From: Bombyx mori
Lineage: Eukaryota; Arthropoda; Insecta; Lepidoptera; Bombycidae
Reading direction: 5' to 3'
NCBI RefSeq assembly: GCF_030269925.1
Contig: NC_085121.1
Location: forward strand, 18,431,501 to 18,495,500
DNA length: 64,000 nucleotides
The notes beneath the pieces were generated by a model. The model did not search any database and was not told the origin of the DNA. It saw only the letters and a program-made list of their open reading frames with translations. This document shows positions 35,203-46,337 of this stretch, piece by piece (the stretch's first letter is position 1; every line of letters starts with the position of its first letter). Position numbers and translations under genes: made by a program.

Positions 35203-35645
35203 TCATACGCTGGGTCCAGGCCGGGCTCGTGAATCACCACCGCCGCCGCCACTGAGACCTGACGATCCAATTGTGCTGGAGACTATATAGGGGTTGCTTT
35301 CATTGTATGTGTGTTTCGGATAGGGATGGTTCGGCTCCAAGAAATTAAAAGGTACATTTTTTTTCTTTTTTGTTACAAATAATGTATTCGTGCCTGCTCT
35401 ATGAACGCGAGCTTTACAACGCAACTTTTTTTATAGTCCATCTGTTGTTAAGTGATTACTGAAATCCATAGACATCTACAACGTAAATACCGCCACCCAC
35501 CTTGAAATATGAATTCTAGGGTCTGAATATACTTACAACGGCTGCCCCATCCTTCAAAACCGAAACGCATTACTGCTTCACGGCAGAAATAGGCAGGATG
35601 GTGGTACCTACCCGTGCGGACTCACAAGAGATCCTACCAACAGTA
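35203..35645 (-). repeat. Second copy of the chimeric Bm1 SINE (inverse orientation)
   Basis: 35432-35645 is antisense Bm1 body. It joins at 'cttaacaacagatgga' to the same ~230-bp module found at 10159-10390. The module's open frame is preserved here too (NFLEPNHPYPKHTYNESNPY ... SGLSGGGGGDSRARPGP) with only a few changes. This copy lacks the tRNA head. Shared junction and shared module show a multi-copy composite SINE. Confidence 0.8.
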
Positions 35646-36310
35646 AAAGTACGTCAATTGCTATTGTCTGAAATTGGGCACTTGCAAGCGACTTGAGAAG
35701 TTAAGACTGGCGTCTTTTGAAATTTATGTGAACTCGCTTGGATTCATATTATTATTATTTTTCTCTACTGCAGTCCACATATGTCTACTAGCCCACCCTT
35801 GAATTGTGGGTTTGATTATTCCATCAAACTGGCTAGACCCATACCCAGCGCAGACAATGCAGAGAGCGTGCTCTCCAGGGAGTGGTAGAGTATGTGCGAG
35901 GAGAGGTTTTGTCCTCTTCCTCATGATATTTACAGACACAGAGCCCTCCGGTTCAACGAATATTAACGTATATAGTGCATAAAAATAGAACAATTGTTCT
36001 ATTCCATGTGAACCTATCACACCAACCACCCGGTGTTATATGGTTTCCGTAGTCCACAGACATCGACACAGACATTGAGACATGAGGTCAAAGTTTCAAT
36101 GAAATTATAATAAGAGCTGTTCAATCCTTCGAACGCATGACTGCCTTGTGGCTTGCAAAAAGAAATATTGTTCAATATCCGATAAGCGGATGCTCATTAA
36201 ACACAGACCTGTGAAAACAAGCGAAGCGTGTGAGATGAAGGCGATCGATCGCATTATTTGTGTACCAGAGCAGAGGGAGGCGTTTAATGTAGTGCAGTGG
36301 AGCGTGCCGC
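35646..36310. other. 5' flank of the guanylyl cyclase gene
   Basis: Contains an unidentified repeat-like stretch at 35.72-36.03 kb on the minus strand. The promoter and 5' UTR of the gene starting at 36335 should lie here. No core element could be fixed. Confidence 0.4.
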
Positions 36311-36328
36311 ATGGCGCCCGAGACGTGA
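36311..36328 (+). promoter_or_regulatory. Short upstream ORF (MAPET) before the cyclase start
   Basis: ATG GCG CCC GAG ACG TGA ends six bases before the likely start codon at 36335. If transcribed as part of the leader, it could lower initiation at the main start or require reinitiation. Its presence in the mRNA is inferred. Confidence 0.4.
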
Positions 36329-36334
36329 CGCGCC

Positions 36335-38323
36335 ATGCGCGCGCTGCCCGCCGTGCTCACCACGCTCACCGCGCTCACCGTGCTCACCGTGCTCACCACA
36401 CTCACCGCGCTCAGCGTGCACGCACACGCCGGCCCGCCTGCCCTGCTAGTGCTGCGTTCCGCCTGCTTTCGACAGGACTTGCCTCGTTTGCATCCAATAC
36501 CTCGCGCTACGCTTCTCTCTCATCAAGGTACCCCCTATATATGTACATATGTGCTTGACGGGGCCGTAGTCTCAACTGTACTCACTAGTTTCCTAAGTCA
36601 GACTAATCTGACGTGACGCTACCTTTCAGAGACATGCGATGTTGGTTGGAACGAGCGGGTAACTCGGAGGGCCGTGTCGACTCTGACCGACGGCGGGCTG
36701 GTGGAGATCATCGGATGGCCCGGGGCCGCGGTATGCGAGTCCATATCCGTAACGGCGAGTGTACTGCGGCGGCCGCAGCCAGCCTCGTGCCTGAGGCTGA
36801 AGGCGCAGGCCGCTGCGGTGGCGGAGCTGGCGCGGAGGCTGCGCTGGTCGCGCGCCCTGCTCCCTCGCGCGCCGCCCTCCTCCGACTGCGAGGCCGCTCT
36901 GCGCGAGTTAACGCTCTTCCTGCTAGAGACCGGTCTGCTTGTCCGGCGCGCGATGCTCTCCGCCCGCGCCTTCGCCGACCGACCGGAAGGTGATCAACTA
37001 GTTTGCCTTCGCGGAACACAATTTTCCGACGTTTAAACAAACAAAAACAAAAACAATTGCTCTTTCCGTGTTTCAGTTCTCATTTTATGCGTATCGGTGG
37101 CTGCGAAGATCGGCAGCAAGATAGAGTCGATGTTAAAAGATACCGATGTTGTTATTTTGCTTCTACATTTTGAAGAACTCATGCGAGACGCTACTGACTT
37201 TGCTAATAAAGACATCGAAAACTTTAAGACAATGAAATCTGAATCAATAAAAGCATCAAAAGTCAATTACTCGTCAGACTCTACTAGCGAACGTGAAATT
37301 AATGATCACAAATTGAATCATGAAATGGTACAAAATTTAAATTCACCTCTAAGTTTCTACAACATTCATCGAAAAATGCAAATCAGGTCTGGCAAGTCCT
37401 CTATGAATTCAACTGAATTAAGTACAAATCAATTAATTGTTCCGTTCACGAAACCCAGTGAGGGAAATCAAACTGAGCCTGCGAATATTGTTCACGAAGG
37501 TACTCGGTCATTAGACGACCGTCGCGATGCTCGCGGAACAACTATGAGCACCAAACACGCAGAAATTGAATCTAGTCAAACGCTGCAAATTTCTAAAAAA
37601 GATTTAAGATACCTTGAGATTTTTTCTCATTTTAACGACTTGTTTCCTGGGTGGCTTTTAATTCTAAGTGAAAATATATTCGTCGAGGAACATCTGACGT
37701 CTGATTCCATCTCTGAGAAAGTCACAAAAGTGTTGGAGAGCGTTGAAGAGAGCGAGCGCGCGCGCCAGCAGAGCGTGCAGAGGAGGTTCCTCCTGTACGT
37801 GCGCAGCGGCGACCGCTCGGCGTGGAGCCGCGCCGCCACGCTCGCCACCAACCTCACGCGCGCGCTCGACGGCGACCGCCCGTGGGCTGCCACCGTCGCA
37901 CTGCACGACTGGCACGCTCTGGAGCGCTGGAACGGAACCAAGCCCGAAGACGAGCGCGACCATTGGAACGGCTCCAACATCCTGGCGACCGTGCTGGGAG
38001 CGGGCGGCGCCGTGGTTGTGGCTGCCGGCGGAGCCCTGGCGGCGCGTTGGGAGGCAGTGCGCAGGCGCAGAAGGAGGAGGCGCGAGGACGTAGTGCTCAC
38101 CCCATTGCACTTTACCTTTCCCGCCGACGAGGCACGACGCGTCGGTGAGGGTATGGAGACTATGCTGTCCTGCTGGCTTCAGCAACTTCATGAATTCGGA
38201 GGCCCCGAACTGGAGCGACCAGACCTTCTAAAGAGACCTGGGGTCACAGCACGAGTGCCTTCTGCTCCCTCTTCCACTTGCAGTGTCAACCGTGTTGTGG
38301 TAGATAGACGAATAAGATATAAG
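36335..38323 (+). other. Cyclase exons 1-3: signal peptide, ectodomain, transmembrane helix
   Basis: Exon 2 carries a piece that matches the style of ANF-receptor ligand-binding lobes ([31 protein letters not shown]) and exon 3 opens with [20 protein letters not shown]. The usual first ~100 residues of the ANF fold are missing, because the signal peptide joins almost directly to this block. A ~120-residue polar insert rich in Ser, Asn and Lys follows (about 37230-37580). The TM helix [20 protein letters not shown] precedes a run of basic residues at 38049-38085. The ectodomain is thus shorter and more divergent than typical natriuretic-type receptors. Confidence 0.75.
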
Positions 38324-41300
38324 GTGCGTAATTGTTTTCATATATTTCGTTGAATGATGGTACTTCATTACACTTTTAATAATAAATTTATGAGAATAAT
38401 GCAAAGTGTGTGTGTGTGTTTACAGGGCGATGCGGTGCACTTGAGGCACTTGCAAGTGACAGGTACATTGGAGCTCAAACGCAAATCGACAGATGTACTT
38501 CTATTGATGCAAAACTTGCGACAGGAAAATGTCAATCCTTTCATAGGTAACATTCCCAACTTAACCTTTGTAATAAAGCGGTCACTAAACCAGACTCCGG
38601 CTGTCGCTATTTCTTTTCCGTTCATGTTCATAGACAACAAGACTCCATGGTTCTTTTTGAGGCGCCGCGATGAGGTTCAGCACTCTGTGCTTAACTTATT
38701 AAATATTATGTAACCTACTAGAGATGTAGAACATTATAAATAGTCTGTGTAAAGGTTTTTCCGGTGACACGTTGCATTTTCTTCTTTCTTTTTCTTTTTT
38801 TTTGTCGTGTTTGCCATTCATCGCACGATGGATACATTAAAACGTGGAAACATTTTTTATAACCTATGGTAAAAATATAAAAAATGATAATCATTTGTGA
38901 TTGTTCCATTCGTAGTTACATTGAAACATTATTCCATATATTCATCCATATATTATATTTATATACACAGATACAGTATAATAGTGTAAGGTTTAACGAC
39001 GGGAAGAAGATCTTCCAGAAGAGCGGGTAGTATTGCTCGGTAGACCGATGGTCCGAATGTTATTGTTCGGAACTTATGCAAGTTTATCTTGAAAATGTCG
39101 TAAGCGAGATTCAGGCACGTGTCAAATATCTTGTGTTCTGTGATGGCTACCGCCACAATAGTATGTGATAATATTTGTATGAACTGCTTCTCAAGCAGCG
39201 CAAGCGCCGACAAAGCAAACGTTAAAGGAACTCCGCTTTCGCGACATATATATTTTAATATCATCGTAATATACATACACTCGTACATTATGTTTCCATT
39301 ATATCCTAATTTTACTCACCTAAAGATATACCTACACAGTACAATAATGCATTGCTTATTGCACAGGTTGTCTCTGCGAAGGTCGACCGGCGCTGGTGTT
39401 CGACGAGTGCTGGCGCGGCTCGCTGGAGGACGTGCTGATGGCGGACGACATCAAGCTGGACTGGACGTTCCGGCTGTCGCTGCTGTCGGACCTGGTGAAG
39501 GGCATGCGCTACCTGCACGGCTCCCCGCTGCGCGCGCACGGCCGCCTCTCCTCGCGGAACTGCGTGGTGGACTCGCGCTGGGTGCTGCGCGTCACCGACT
39601 ACGGGCTGCCGGCGTTGCACCGCACGCAGGGACTGCCGCCCGCGCAGCGCACGCCCAGAGGTGCCATGGACATCAGCATAAACAGCACTTGAACAAATCG
39701 TTCACTACTTAGTCTGGCCGTAAATACTGTTACAAAGGAAAAAAAAAAAAAACTATGGCAAATAACATTTAATACTTTTACAGTGTGTTAGTTTAATACA
39801 TAAATATAAAAAAAATTAAAGTATAAAATCTTATTCGAAGTGGTCTCCATTGGCTGCAATACAGTCCTTTAAACGTTGAGGCCAGTTATCAATAGAAGCA
39901 CGCACTCTTTCCATGGGTAAATTTTTCACTGCCAATCGTACGGATTGTTTTAGGGACTCCAAATTATCATGGCGTTTAGAGCAAGCCGTACTCTCTAAAA
40001 CTGACCATATAATTATAATCCAGCGGATTAAGATCGGGACTAGACGACGGCCAGTCTTCAGCTCTGATGAAGTCCAAAACGTTCGTTTCTAACCAAGACT
40101 TATGACTTGGCGCCGAGTCTTGCTGGAAGGACCATTCTTGATTATTGAACATGGTGTTGTTAAGGGACTTCACTACCTTCTCAAGAATGGTATCTTGATA
40201 CACTTGTGCCGATGTTCTGATACCTTTTTCACAAAAGTATGGCTCAGTCACTCCTTCATAGCTAATACCCCACCAAACCATCACTGAAGTCGGATAGTGC
40301 CCATGTTTTACTCTGTCGACTAATTGGGAAGCTTCCTTAGAGCTTTGAGCATAAATACGGTCATTTTTTTTGTTAAAATGTTGCTCAATTGTAAAAAAAA
40401 TCTCATCCGTAAATAAATTTTTCTAGGACCTCCGTTTGCGTACCGCTTCAGTAGTTGTTTCGATTTTACCACCCTATTCTCTTTTAAATTATCAGTTAAG
40501 AAATGACCAGTACCTCTCTTATAGGCTCCAAGTCCTAAGTCATCTTTTAAAATACGCGCCATGGTTCTAGGTGCTATCTTCATCTCTCGAGATAAAATCT
40601 TTTGCTTTCGGATAGGATTTCTTCGAATTATTTCCCTCACTGCTTTGACCACCTTTTTCGTACGAACACTACGTGGACGGCCAGATCTTTTCTCTCACAA
40701 ACAGAGAAGGTCTCATTGCACCTATTAATAGCCCGGTACAAACATTTTACTAAGACCAAGCGTATGGAGAGTTTTAAAAATTGCATTTGGCTCCATACCT
40801 ATTTTGTGTAATGCAATCACAGCGATTCGGTTCTCTTTATTACCCCAATCCATTTTAATATCGCAAAAGATTGTACAATGTATTGGCGCCAAAATGAGAA
40901 AACTCAATGAGCAATCATATCAAAATGACAGATTCCAAATTCAAATGTAATATTTTGTTTATTTTTAATTGTAACAGTATTTATGGCCAGACTAAGTATA
41001 TTATATTGTTAGCTTTTGATGTTAGATACAATTTTTTGGATGTTATTGCAGAACTTCTGTGGACGGCTCCCGAACTGATACGGGAGGCCCGAGAGGGCGG
41101 GGGCTGGCTCGCCACGCAGTCCGGGGACGTGTTCTCGTTCGCCATCATCATGCAGGAGGTCATAGTGCGCGGCGAGCCGTACTGCATGCTCTCCTTCACG
41201 CCTGAAGGTTCGTCTGCTTTCAACTTTACATGTTGTCTTCAGTGAGAGGATAAGTATTGAATTAGTCGAGTTCGACGCCGCCATTTCAGAGATCATCGAC

Positions 41301-44300
41301 AAGCTGTGTCGTCCTCCGCCGTTGATTCGTCCGTCGGTGTCGATGGGCGCGGCGCCGCCCGAGGCCGTGAGCGTGATGCGGCAGTGCTGGAGCGAGGCGC
41401 CCGACCTGCGCCCCGACTTCAACCGCCTGCACGACGTGTTCCGGCAGATGCAGCGCGGCCGGTACCTTGCAACTTATCATTCACATTCTTTAGGTATTTC
41501 TCCGTACGCATTCATTTGCAGATACATTTATGGCAGTGGCCTGAATCTTGCTTACGGCATTATCAAAGATGAGCTTGCATATATACAACTTCCGAACGAC
41601 AAACTTTCATAGCCCACTGAGTTTCTCACCCGATCTCTCTTAGTGGGTTGCGATTCGGATTCAGTGGTAGATTCTGGTAGACCAGAAGGCTGGTCTTGCT
41701 AGGGCTAGTGTTAGCAAAATGGTCAGGTTAGAGCCCCGTGAGCTCATCTACTCGCTCGGTTAATATAGTAGGTATAACCTCTCGAGTAGACTAGGGAAAA
41801 AAAGATCTTCGCTTTGTCGTTGACCTTGTTTCATACGTGATGTATTTTAGGATACTTTAATTAATTTAAAAAATATATAGCAAGTGGGGTTTAGCAGATC
41901 TTACAGATAAAAGGAAAATACTAGACACGAATCCTTTTAGCAAAAAGAAGATCAAATTTAATCTTATGTTTGTGATATCGAAATATTATTTGTATTTTAC
42001 AGAAAAATTAATATTGTCGACTCCATGTTCGAAATGCTCGAGAAGTATAGCAATAATTTGGAAGAATTGATCAGGGAACGTACAGAGCAACTGGACATGG
42101 AAAAGAAAAAGACCGAACAACTACTTAATAGGATGCTGCCGAGGTCTGTACCCATTCACGGTCTGCTCTTTATCACAGTCCGTCTTCGCACCGCCGAGAC
42201 GACTCAGTCCACCCTCGTATATCCTCGTATTCCTAGTGAATCATATCCAATAACGTCTTGCTTTCCTCTAGTACCTGTAGTATCCATACACATAAAAGAA
42301 CGCAATAACTGTGTGTGACAACGTCACGCCCTCCGACTCACTCGCTTCTGAGTATGGAGCAGTCTAGGCGGGTCCCGTGTGACCCGACGACCGCAGGCCC
42401 CTCATCCTCGGGAGGCTTGCTCTACTGTTCTTGCTGAAATGTTTCAGCAGTGATCGGACCCACCCCAGACAAAAAACGGATCGAGCCTCTAAACATATAC
42501 AAAGGTAAATAAATTATAAATAATTTAAAATACCACAGATCAGTCGCGGAAAGACTAATGTTAGGATCGCGAGTCGAGCCTGAGGAGTTCGAAGAAGTGT
42601 CTATATACTTCAGCGACATTGTGGGATTCACGGCACTCGCAGCAAGGTCTACAGCGGTGCAGGTGGTGGACCTGCTCAACGACCTGTACACGACCTTCGA
42701 CGCGGCCATCGAGCAGTACCGCGTCTACAAGGTGGAGACCATCGGCGACGCCTACATGGTAGTGGGCGGACTGCCGCAGCGCACCCGCGACCATGCCGAG
42801 AGCGTGGCCACCATGGCGCTGCACCTGCTGCACCTGGCGGGGCGCTTCCGCGTGCGGCACCTGCCCGACACCCCCCTGCACCTGCGCATCGGCCTGCACA
42901 CGGGGCCCTGCTGCGCCGGGGTCGTCGGCCTCACCATGCCGCGCTACTGCCTCTTCGGAGACACCGTCAACACCGCCTCTAGGATGGAATCTACAGGTAC
43001 CATCTACACTTCCCTACTATTTCAGACATTACCTACTTAAGATAATTACAACACAAACTTAATTCAGCAATCGAAATCTCTGTAAAGTGCGATCTTGTTG
43101 GAGCTATTAATACCTTAATTTAGTTCTGCATGTGTCTAAAAGTGTATCTCATCAGGCTTATGTTTCAGGAGCAGCTTGGCGTATCCAAATATCCAGTACA
43201 ACAGCTGAGAAGCTACTGGCTGCGGGCGGGTACAAGCTACGATCCAGAGGGCTCACTCAGATCAAAGGCAAGGGTGCCATGCACACGTACTGGCTGCTTG
43301 GTAAGGAGGGATTCGATCCTCCGCTTCCGACCCCTCCACCGCTTGAGTGAGTAACACACTTGCTGCGTCTTCTTTTGAAATGGGCACATTTATATCTCAT
43401 TACAACACACATTTCAGTTGCGAAGGTGAGGTCCTGCTGGAGGTGGAGGGAGAGAGCGAGCCTGAAGCGGCTCCCGTGGACTCCGGCCTCTCCTCCGCGT
43501 CGCCGGACAACAGGCCAGCTCCCTATCTCACAAGTATGTTAAGATTTGTCAGCACACGAGTCGTAACTTGCCGCACATCATGAGCTAACATAGGGGGTTA
43601 AAGCATGAAATTAGACTTAGACAAAAAAGCTGGATACTTCGAATATTTGAGTGATTTTTGAATACGAGTTGCGACGTGGAACTAACGCTGCAGAAACAGC
43701 TCGCGATATCAATGTTGCGTTTGGAGAGGGGACTGCTAATGAACGCACCGGGCGATTTTGATTTAAACGCTTTCGTGATGGAAATTTTGATTTGAACAAC
43801 GAACCACGTGGAAGACCGCCCACACATGTGAATAACAATGAACCTAGTGGAAGCCGATCTGAACCAAACTACCCAGAAATTAGCGGCATGGTTTAACGTT
43901 ACCTTACCGACAATATTTGCTCGTTTGCGTCAAATCTATAAAATAAAAAAATAAATATGAAAAATGGGTGCCTCATGATTTGACTGATGTGCAGAAAGAA
44001 ACGCGTGTTGAAACTTGTGTTGCCTTGTTGAATCGAAACAGAAATGAAGGAATATTGGATCGAATTGTGACATGTGGTGAAAAGTGGATTCTTTACGATA
44101 ACCGTAAGCGAAAAATGCAATGGCTGACTCCAGGTCAAAAGCCGCAACAGTGTCCTAAAGCAAAGCTTACCAATAAAAAGGAAATGGTAGCTGTTTGGTG
44201 GTCATAGCATGGTGTTATCCACTATAGCTTTCTTCGATCTGGTCAAGCACTAGCGGCAGATGTCTACTGTGCTGAACTCCGAACAATGATTGCAAAGCTT

Positions 44301-46337
44301 GCAGTGAAACAGCCCTAACTCATGAACCGATCTTCACCATTATTGCTCCATGATAACGCGAGACCTCATACAGCACGAGAAACCGTTTTAACTCTACAGG
44401 AACTGCAATTAGTAACCAGACCTTGCTCCAACGCACTACAATTTTTTTTTTGTGATTTGGACAATTACGTAGAAAATTTAATTAATAATAAAAAGTTTTC
44501 TTCCAATACAAAATGCTTTCACACAGTTTGTAGAATTTAGTCATCAGAGTTCTATCGCAAAGGCATAAATGACCTCTTATTAGATGACAGCAATGTATAG
44601 ATAATAATGGTAGATATTTTGATTAAATAATAATGTTAAATAAAAAAACAAATTTCAATTTTTCAGTAAAAATCGGCAATTTCATACTTTAACTCCTAAT
44701 ACATATAATACTGCATGTAACTAATAGTGAATATGCAGTAGCTGCACTCTAATCACTTTATTGATTCGTACAATTATAATTGTAGTGGAGGCACATTTCT
44801 CTTAACATTAATGTTCTTCCGAATTCCACATTGTGTTTGGGGGCATCCATTAATTAGATCAAGGTAAATCATTCCAAATCTCACTTAGGGGGGAGGGGGG
44901 GCCTTGGCAAATATCACCTAATTATATTTCTCGCAGAAAACGGTGTAAAATTGCATGAAAATTTATTTCTAGAATAAAATATGGCCAAATCTGAGAAAAT
45001 AGTATTTTTCGTATTCGTCAGAACTTCGCAGAGCAGAAGAGCAAGTTTTTTTTTCTCAATATCCAACACTTTTATCATCCAAATAGAAGTTTTGAAGAAT
45101 CTCGCGTGAGATTAGAGCAGAGGGGAGGGAGTTGAGAAAAATCTTACGATATCTCACCAGGGTGGGACAGGGGGTCACAAAATTCTCAAAAACGCCTCAC
45201 GTAATTAATCGACGCCCCCTTTGTAATCTCATGTGTGTAATCTCAGCAATAAACAAAACCAGTTCCAAGTCTAGAATAGAGTCACCACAACCAAATAAAC
45301 CGCTAGGTGTAACGAAACAAGTAATGAAGTTAAATAATTAACATATAAACCTATTTCTGGGAACAAATTAGACACGCGCATCTGGCCCCCAAATTAGAAT
45401 TTCCTGTGTTCTGGGTGACACCAGAGACTGACATACATATTTATACGAGTGTGCGTGTCAACAGGTATATACATATATAGATAGCTAGCGACCCGGCCGC
45501 GCTTCGCTTCGGGAACTGTCATTTATTATTGATCTTATTGAATTTTCTATCTTCATCTTTCCTAATATCGCGCACGCGGTTGTTTATGTCATAACTGTTC
45601 AAATATTTGTCCAAATGATGCAGTGTAAAAGACAAAGCTTATCTACTTTAAATATGTCCCTGATGCGACAGAAGTATTTATTTTGATATAAGTATCAAGT
45701 TGTTAGTACCAACTGTGCGTCAGAAATAAATTAACAGTTGTTATTGCATTTATGGTTCACTATTTTGGCTATAATGGCTTACATATAAAAGATAGATATA
45801 TGCTATCGCGGACTTTTATGTGCGACTATTTAAGATGAACACTTCCCAAATACATTATATAAGTTCTCCAACGGTGTTTGCGGCGCACGTCAGAATAGCT
45901 CGCAAAGGGCAGAATTTTGTATCGTTATATTATATACATATTTGGATAATTCACACTATCTATTTATGTTTGTCACACGAATGTTTGCTCCATGTGGGAA
46001 TCGAATCCACGTCCCTCGGCGCCACAGCTAGGCGCGCTGACTACTGCATCACCGAGCCAGTCACTGATGCTGCAGTCGTTACTCCGCAGGTTCAGAGCAG
46101 TCTCGTCGGCCGGTGTCGAGCGCGACCTCCGCGGACAGCTGCTCGCCGCCGCCGGAGCCACGAGGCTCACGAGCCCTGCTGCCCACCACCAGCGTCGACC
46201 ACAGCGCGCCCTACGCACGATATAGGTCTAACAGTTCTAATAGTTCCGATTCAGGTTCTCGCTATAGTTCAGAAATAGGTGGTCGATTGTTATCGAGGGA
46301 CACGATCAGATGTCTAAAGCTGTTCGTGATGCGATGA
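36335..46337 (+). CDS. Receptor guanylyl cyclase (single-pass), 12 exons
   Basis: Makes cGMP from GTP on the cytosolic side of the plasma membrane. Exons by GT/AG borders and matching phases: 36335-36527, 36630-36989, 37077-38323, 38426-38546, 39367-39660, 41052-41207, 41290-41461, 42003-42143, 42539-42996, 43169-43346, 43418-43533, 46090-46337; 1227 residues. Order: signal peptide (1-~32, Leu/Thr-rich), ectodomain (~33-480), TM (~484-505) with an Arg stretch after it, pseudokinase domain, dimerisation helix, cyclase domain, Ser/Pro-rich tail. The start ATG is the first with a signal peptide. A polyadenylation signal lies at 46721. Codon use is GC-rich in exons 2, 5-7 and 9, AT-rich in exon 3. 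Resembles orphan insect receptor cyclases; ligand unknown. An alternative last intron gives a different C-terminus (see findings). Confidence 0.93.
39708..40996 (-). mobile_element. maT-type mariner inside cyclase intron 5
   Basis: 1289 bp with inverted ends CTTAGTCTGGCCGTAAATAC and, on the other side reversed, CTTAGTCTGGCCATAAATAC. TA duplications lie at 39706-39707 and 40997-40998. It lies antisense to the host gene. Its ends differ from the copy at 6840-8118, so it is a different subfamily of the same clade. Only ~100 bp of the 1391-bp host intron is not mariner. Confidence 0.93.
39831..40853 (-). pseudogene. maT mariner transposase, multiply broken
   Basis: Starts [20 protein letters not shown] at 40853. 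The helix-turn-helix part is broken near 40730, then [32 protein letters not shown] resumes. [28 protein letters not shown] (second Asp) and [12 protein letters not shown] (third Asp) are present. The second-third Asp spacing is 32 instead of 37 because about five residues after DSAPSH are deleted. The first Asp region shows a frame break. Ends GDHFE-stop at 39831. Non-functional. Confidence 0.85.
41610..41790 (+). repeat. LINE 3'-end fragment in cyclase intron 7
   Basis: Sense copy of the BMC1/L1Bm-like family: 'agcccactgagtttctcacccgatctctcttagtgggttgcg', 'cagtggtagattctgg', 'tcttgctagggctagtgttagc', 'gagccccgtgagctc', then an A-rich end near 41795. Confidence 0.65.
42003..42996 (+). other. 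Cyclase exons 8-9: dimerisation helix and catalytic domain
   Basis: Exon 8 is the coiled linker ([35 protein letters not shown]). Exon 9 starts RSVAERL and carries the class III cyclase core: [10 protein letters not shown] (first metal Asp), [14 protein letters not shown] (Glu that reads guanine; second metal Asp), [18 protein letters not shown], and [17 protein letters not shown]. The Cys of YCLFGD and the Glu of ETIGD mark guanine specificity, and the Arg of NTASRMES is the transition-state residue. All key residues are present, so a homodimer should be active. Confidence 0.93.
43591..44703 (+). mobile_element. mariner (DD34D type) relic in cyclase intron 11
   Basis: Imperfect inverted ends: 5' GGGGTTAAAGCATGAAATT; 3' reversed AGGAGTTAAAGTATGAAATT. 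The coding remnant runs from [18 protein letters not shown] sequence in broken frames near 43690 through [11 protein letters not shown]. The first-Asp block of true mariners survives as the open piece [20 protein letters not shown] (Asp in YDN). The second Asp is in [13 protein letters not shown], and the third-Asp block is deleted. About 1.1 kb. Different clade from the two maT copies. Exact end positions are uncertain by a few bases. Confidence 0.85.
43970..44420 (+). pseudogene. mariner transposase catalytic remnant
   Basis: Two open pieces (about 43968-44207 and 44322-44400) separated by stops (VWWS-stop-HGVIHY). They keep the first and second catalytic Asp contexts, while the 3' part with the third Asp is lost near 44420. 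Cannot make active transposase. Confidence 0.8.
44839..45219. mobile_element. MITE with GGGGGC ends in cyclase intron 11
   Basis: Inverted ends GGGGGCATCCATTAATTA (44839-44856) and, reversed, GGGGGCGTCGATTAATTA (at 45202-45219). About 380 bp, no coding potential. TTT on both sides may be a 3-bp target duplication. This end motif is typical of a widespread arthropod DNA-transposon MITE, but the superfamily is not assigned. Confidence 0.75.
45220..45939. other. Remainder of cyclase intron 11
   Basis: AT-rich. The segment near 45480-45530 (gctagcgacccggccgcgcttcgcttcgg) resembles a repeat that is common in moth genomes, but it was not classified. Confidence 0.4.
45940..46075 (-). repeat. tRNA-type SINE abutting cyclase exon 12
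   Basis: On the minus strand a Pol III promoter pair is visible: A-box-like TGGCTCGGTGATGCAG (46044-46059) and B-box-like GGATTCGATTCCC (45996-46008), followed by 'atggagcaaacattcgtgtgac'. It is not Bm1. It ends about 14 bp before the acceptor AG of exon 12, so the branch site or pyrimidine tract of that intron may be SINE-derived. Outer limits are approximate. Confidence 0.65.

Larger units (their letters stand above)
38426..41461 (+). other. Cyclase exons 4-7: kinase homology (pseudokinase) domain
   Basis: Exon 4 has [11 protein letters not shown]. Exon 5 has [39 protein letters not shown] and VTDYGLP. Exons 6-7 have [23 protein letters not shown] and [20 protein letters not shown]. The HRD catalytic Asp is replaced (HGRLSSRN) and DFG reads DYG, as expected for the inactive kinase-like domain of receptor cyclases, which represses and relays to the cyclase domain. 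Intron 5 (39661-41051) is filled by a mariner, and intron 7 holds a LINE fragment. Confidence 0.9.

Noticed and set aside
35724..36029. 101-codon minus-strand frame upstream of the cyclase
   Set aside because: No domain. Looks like old repeat sequence rather than a gene.
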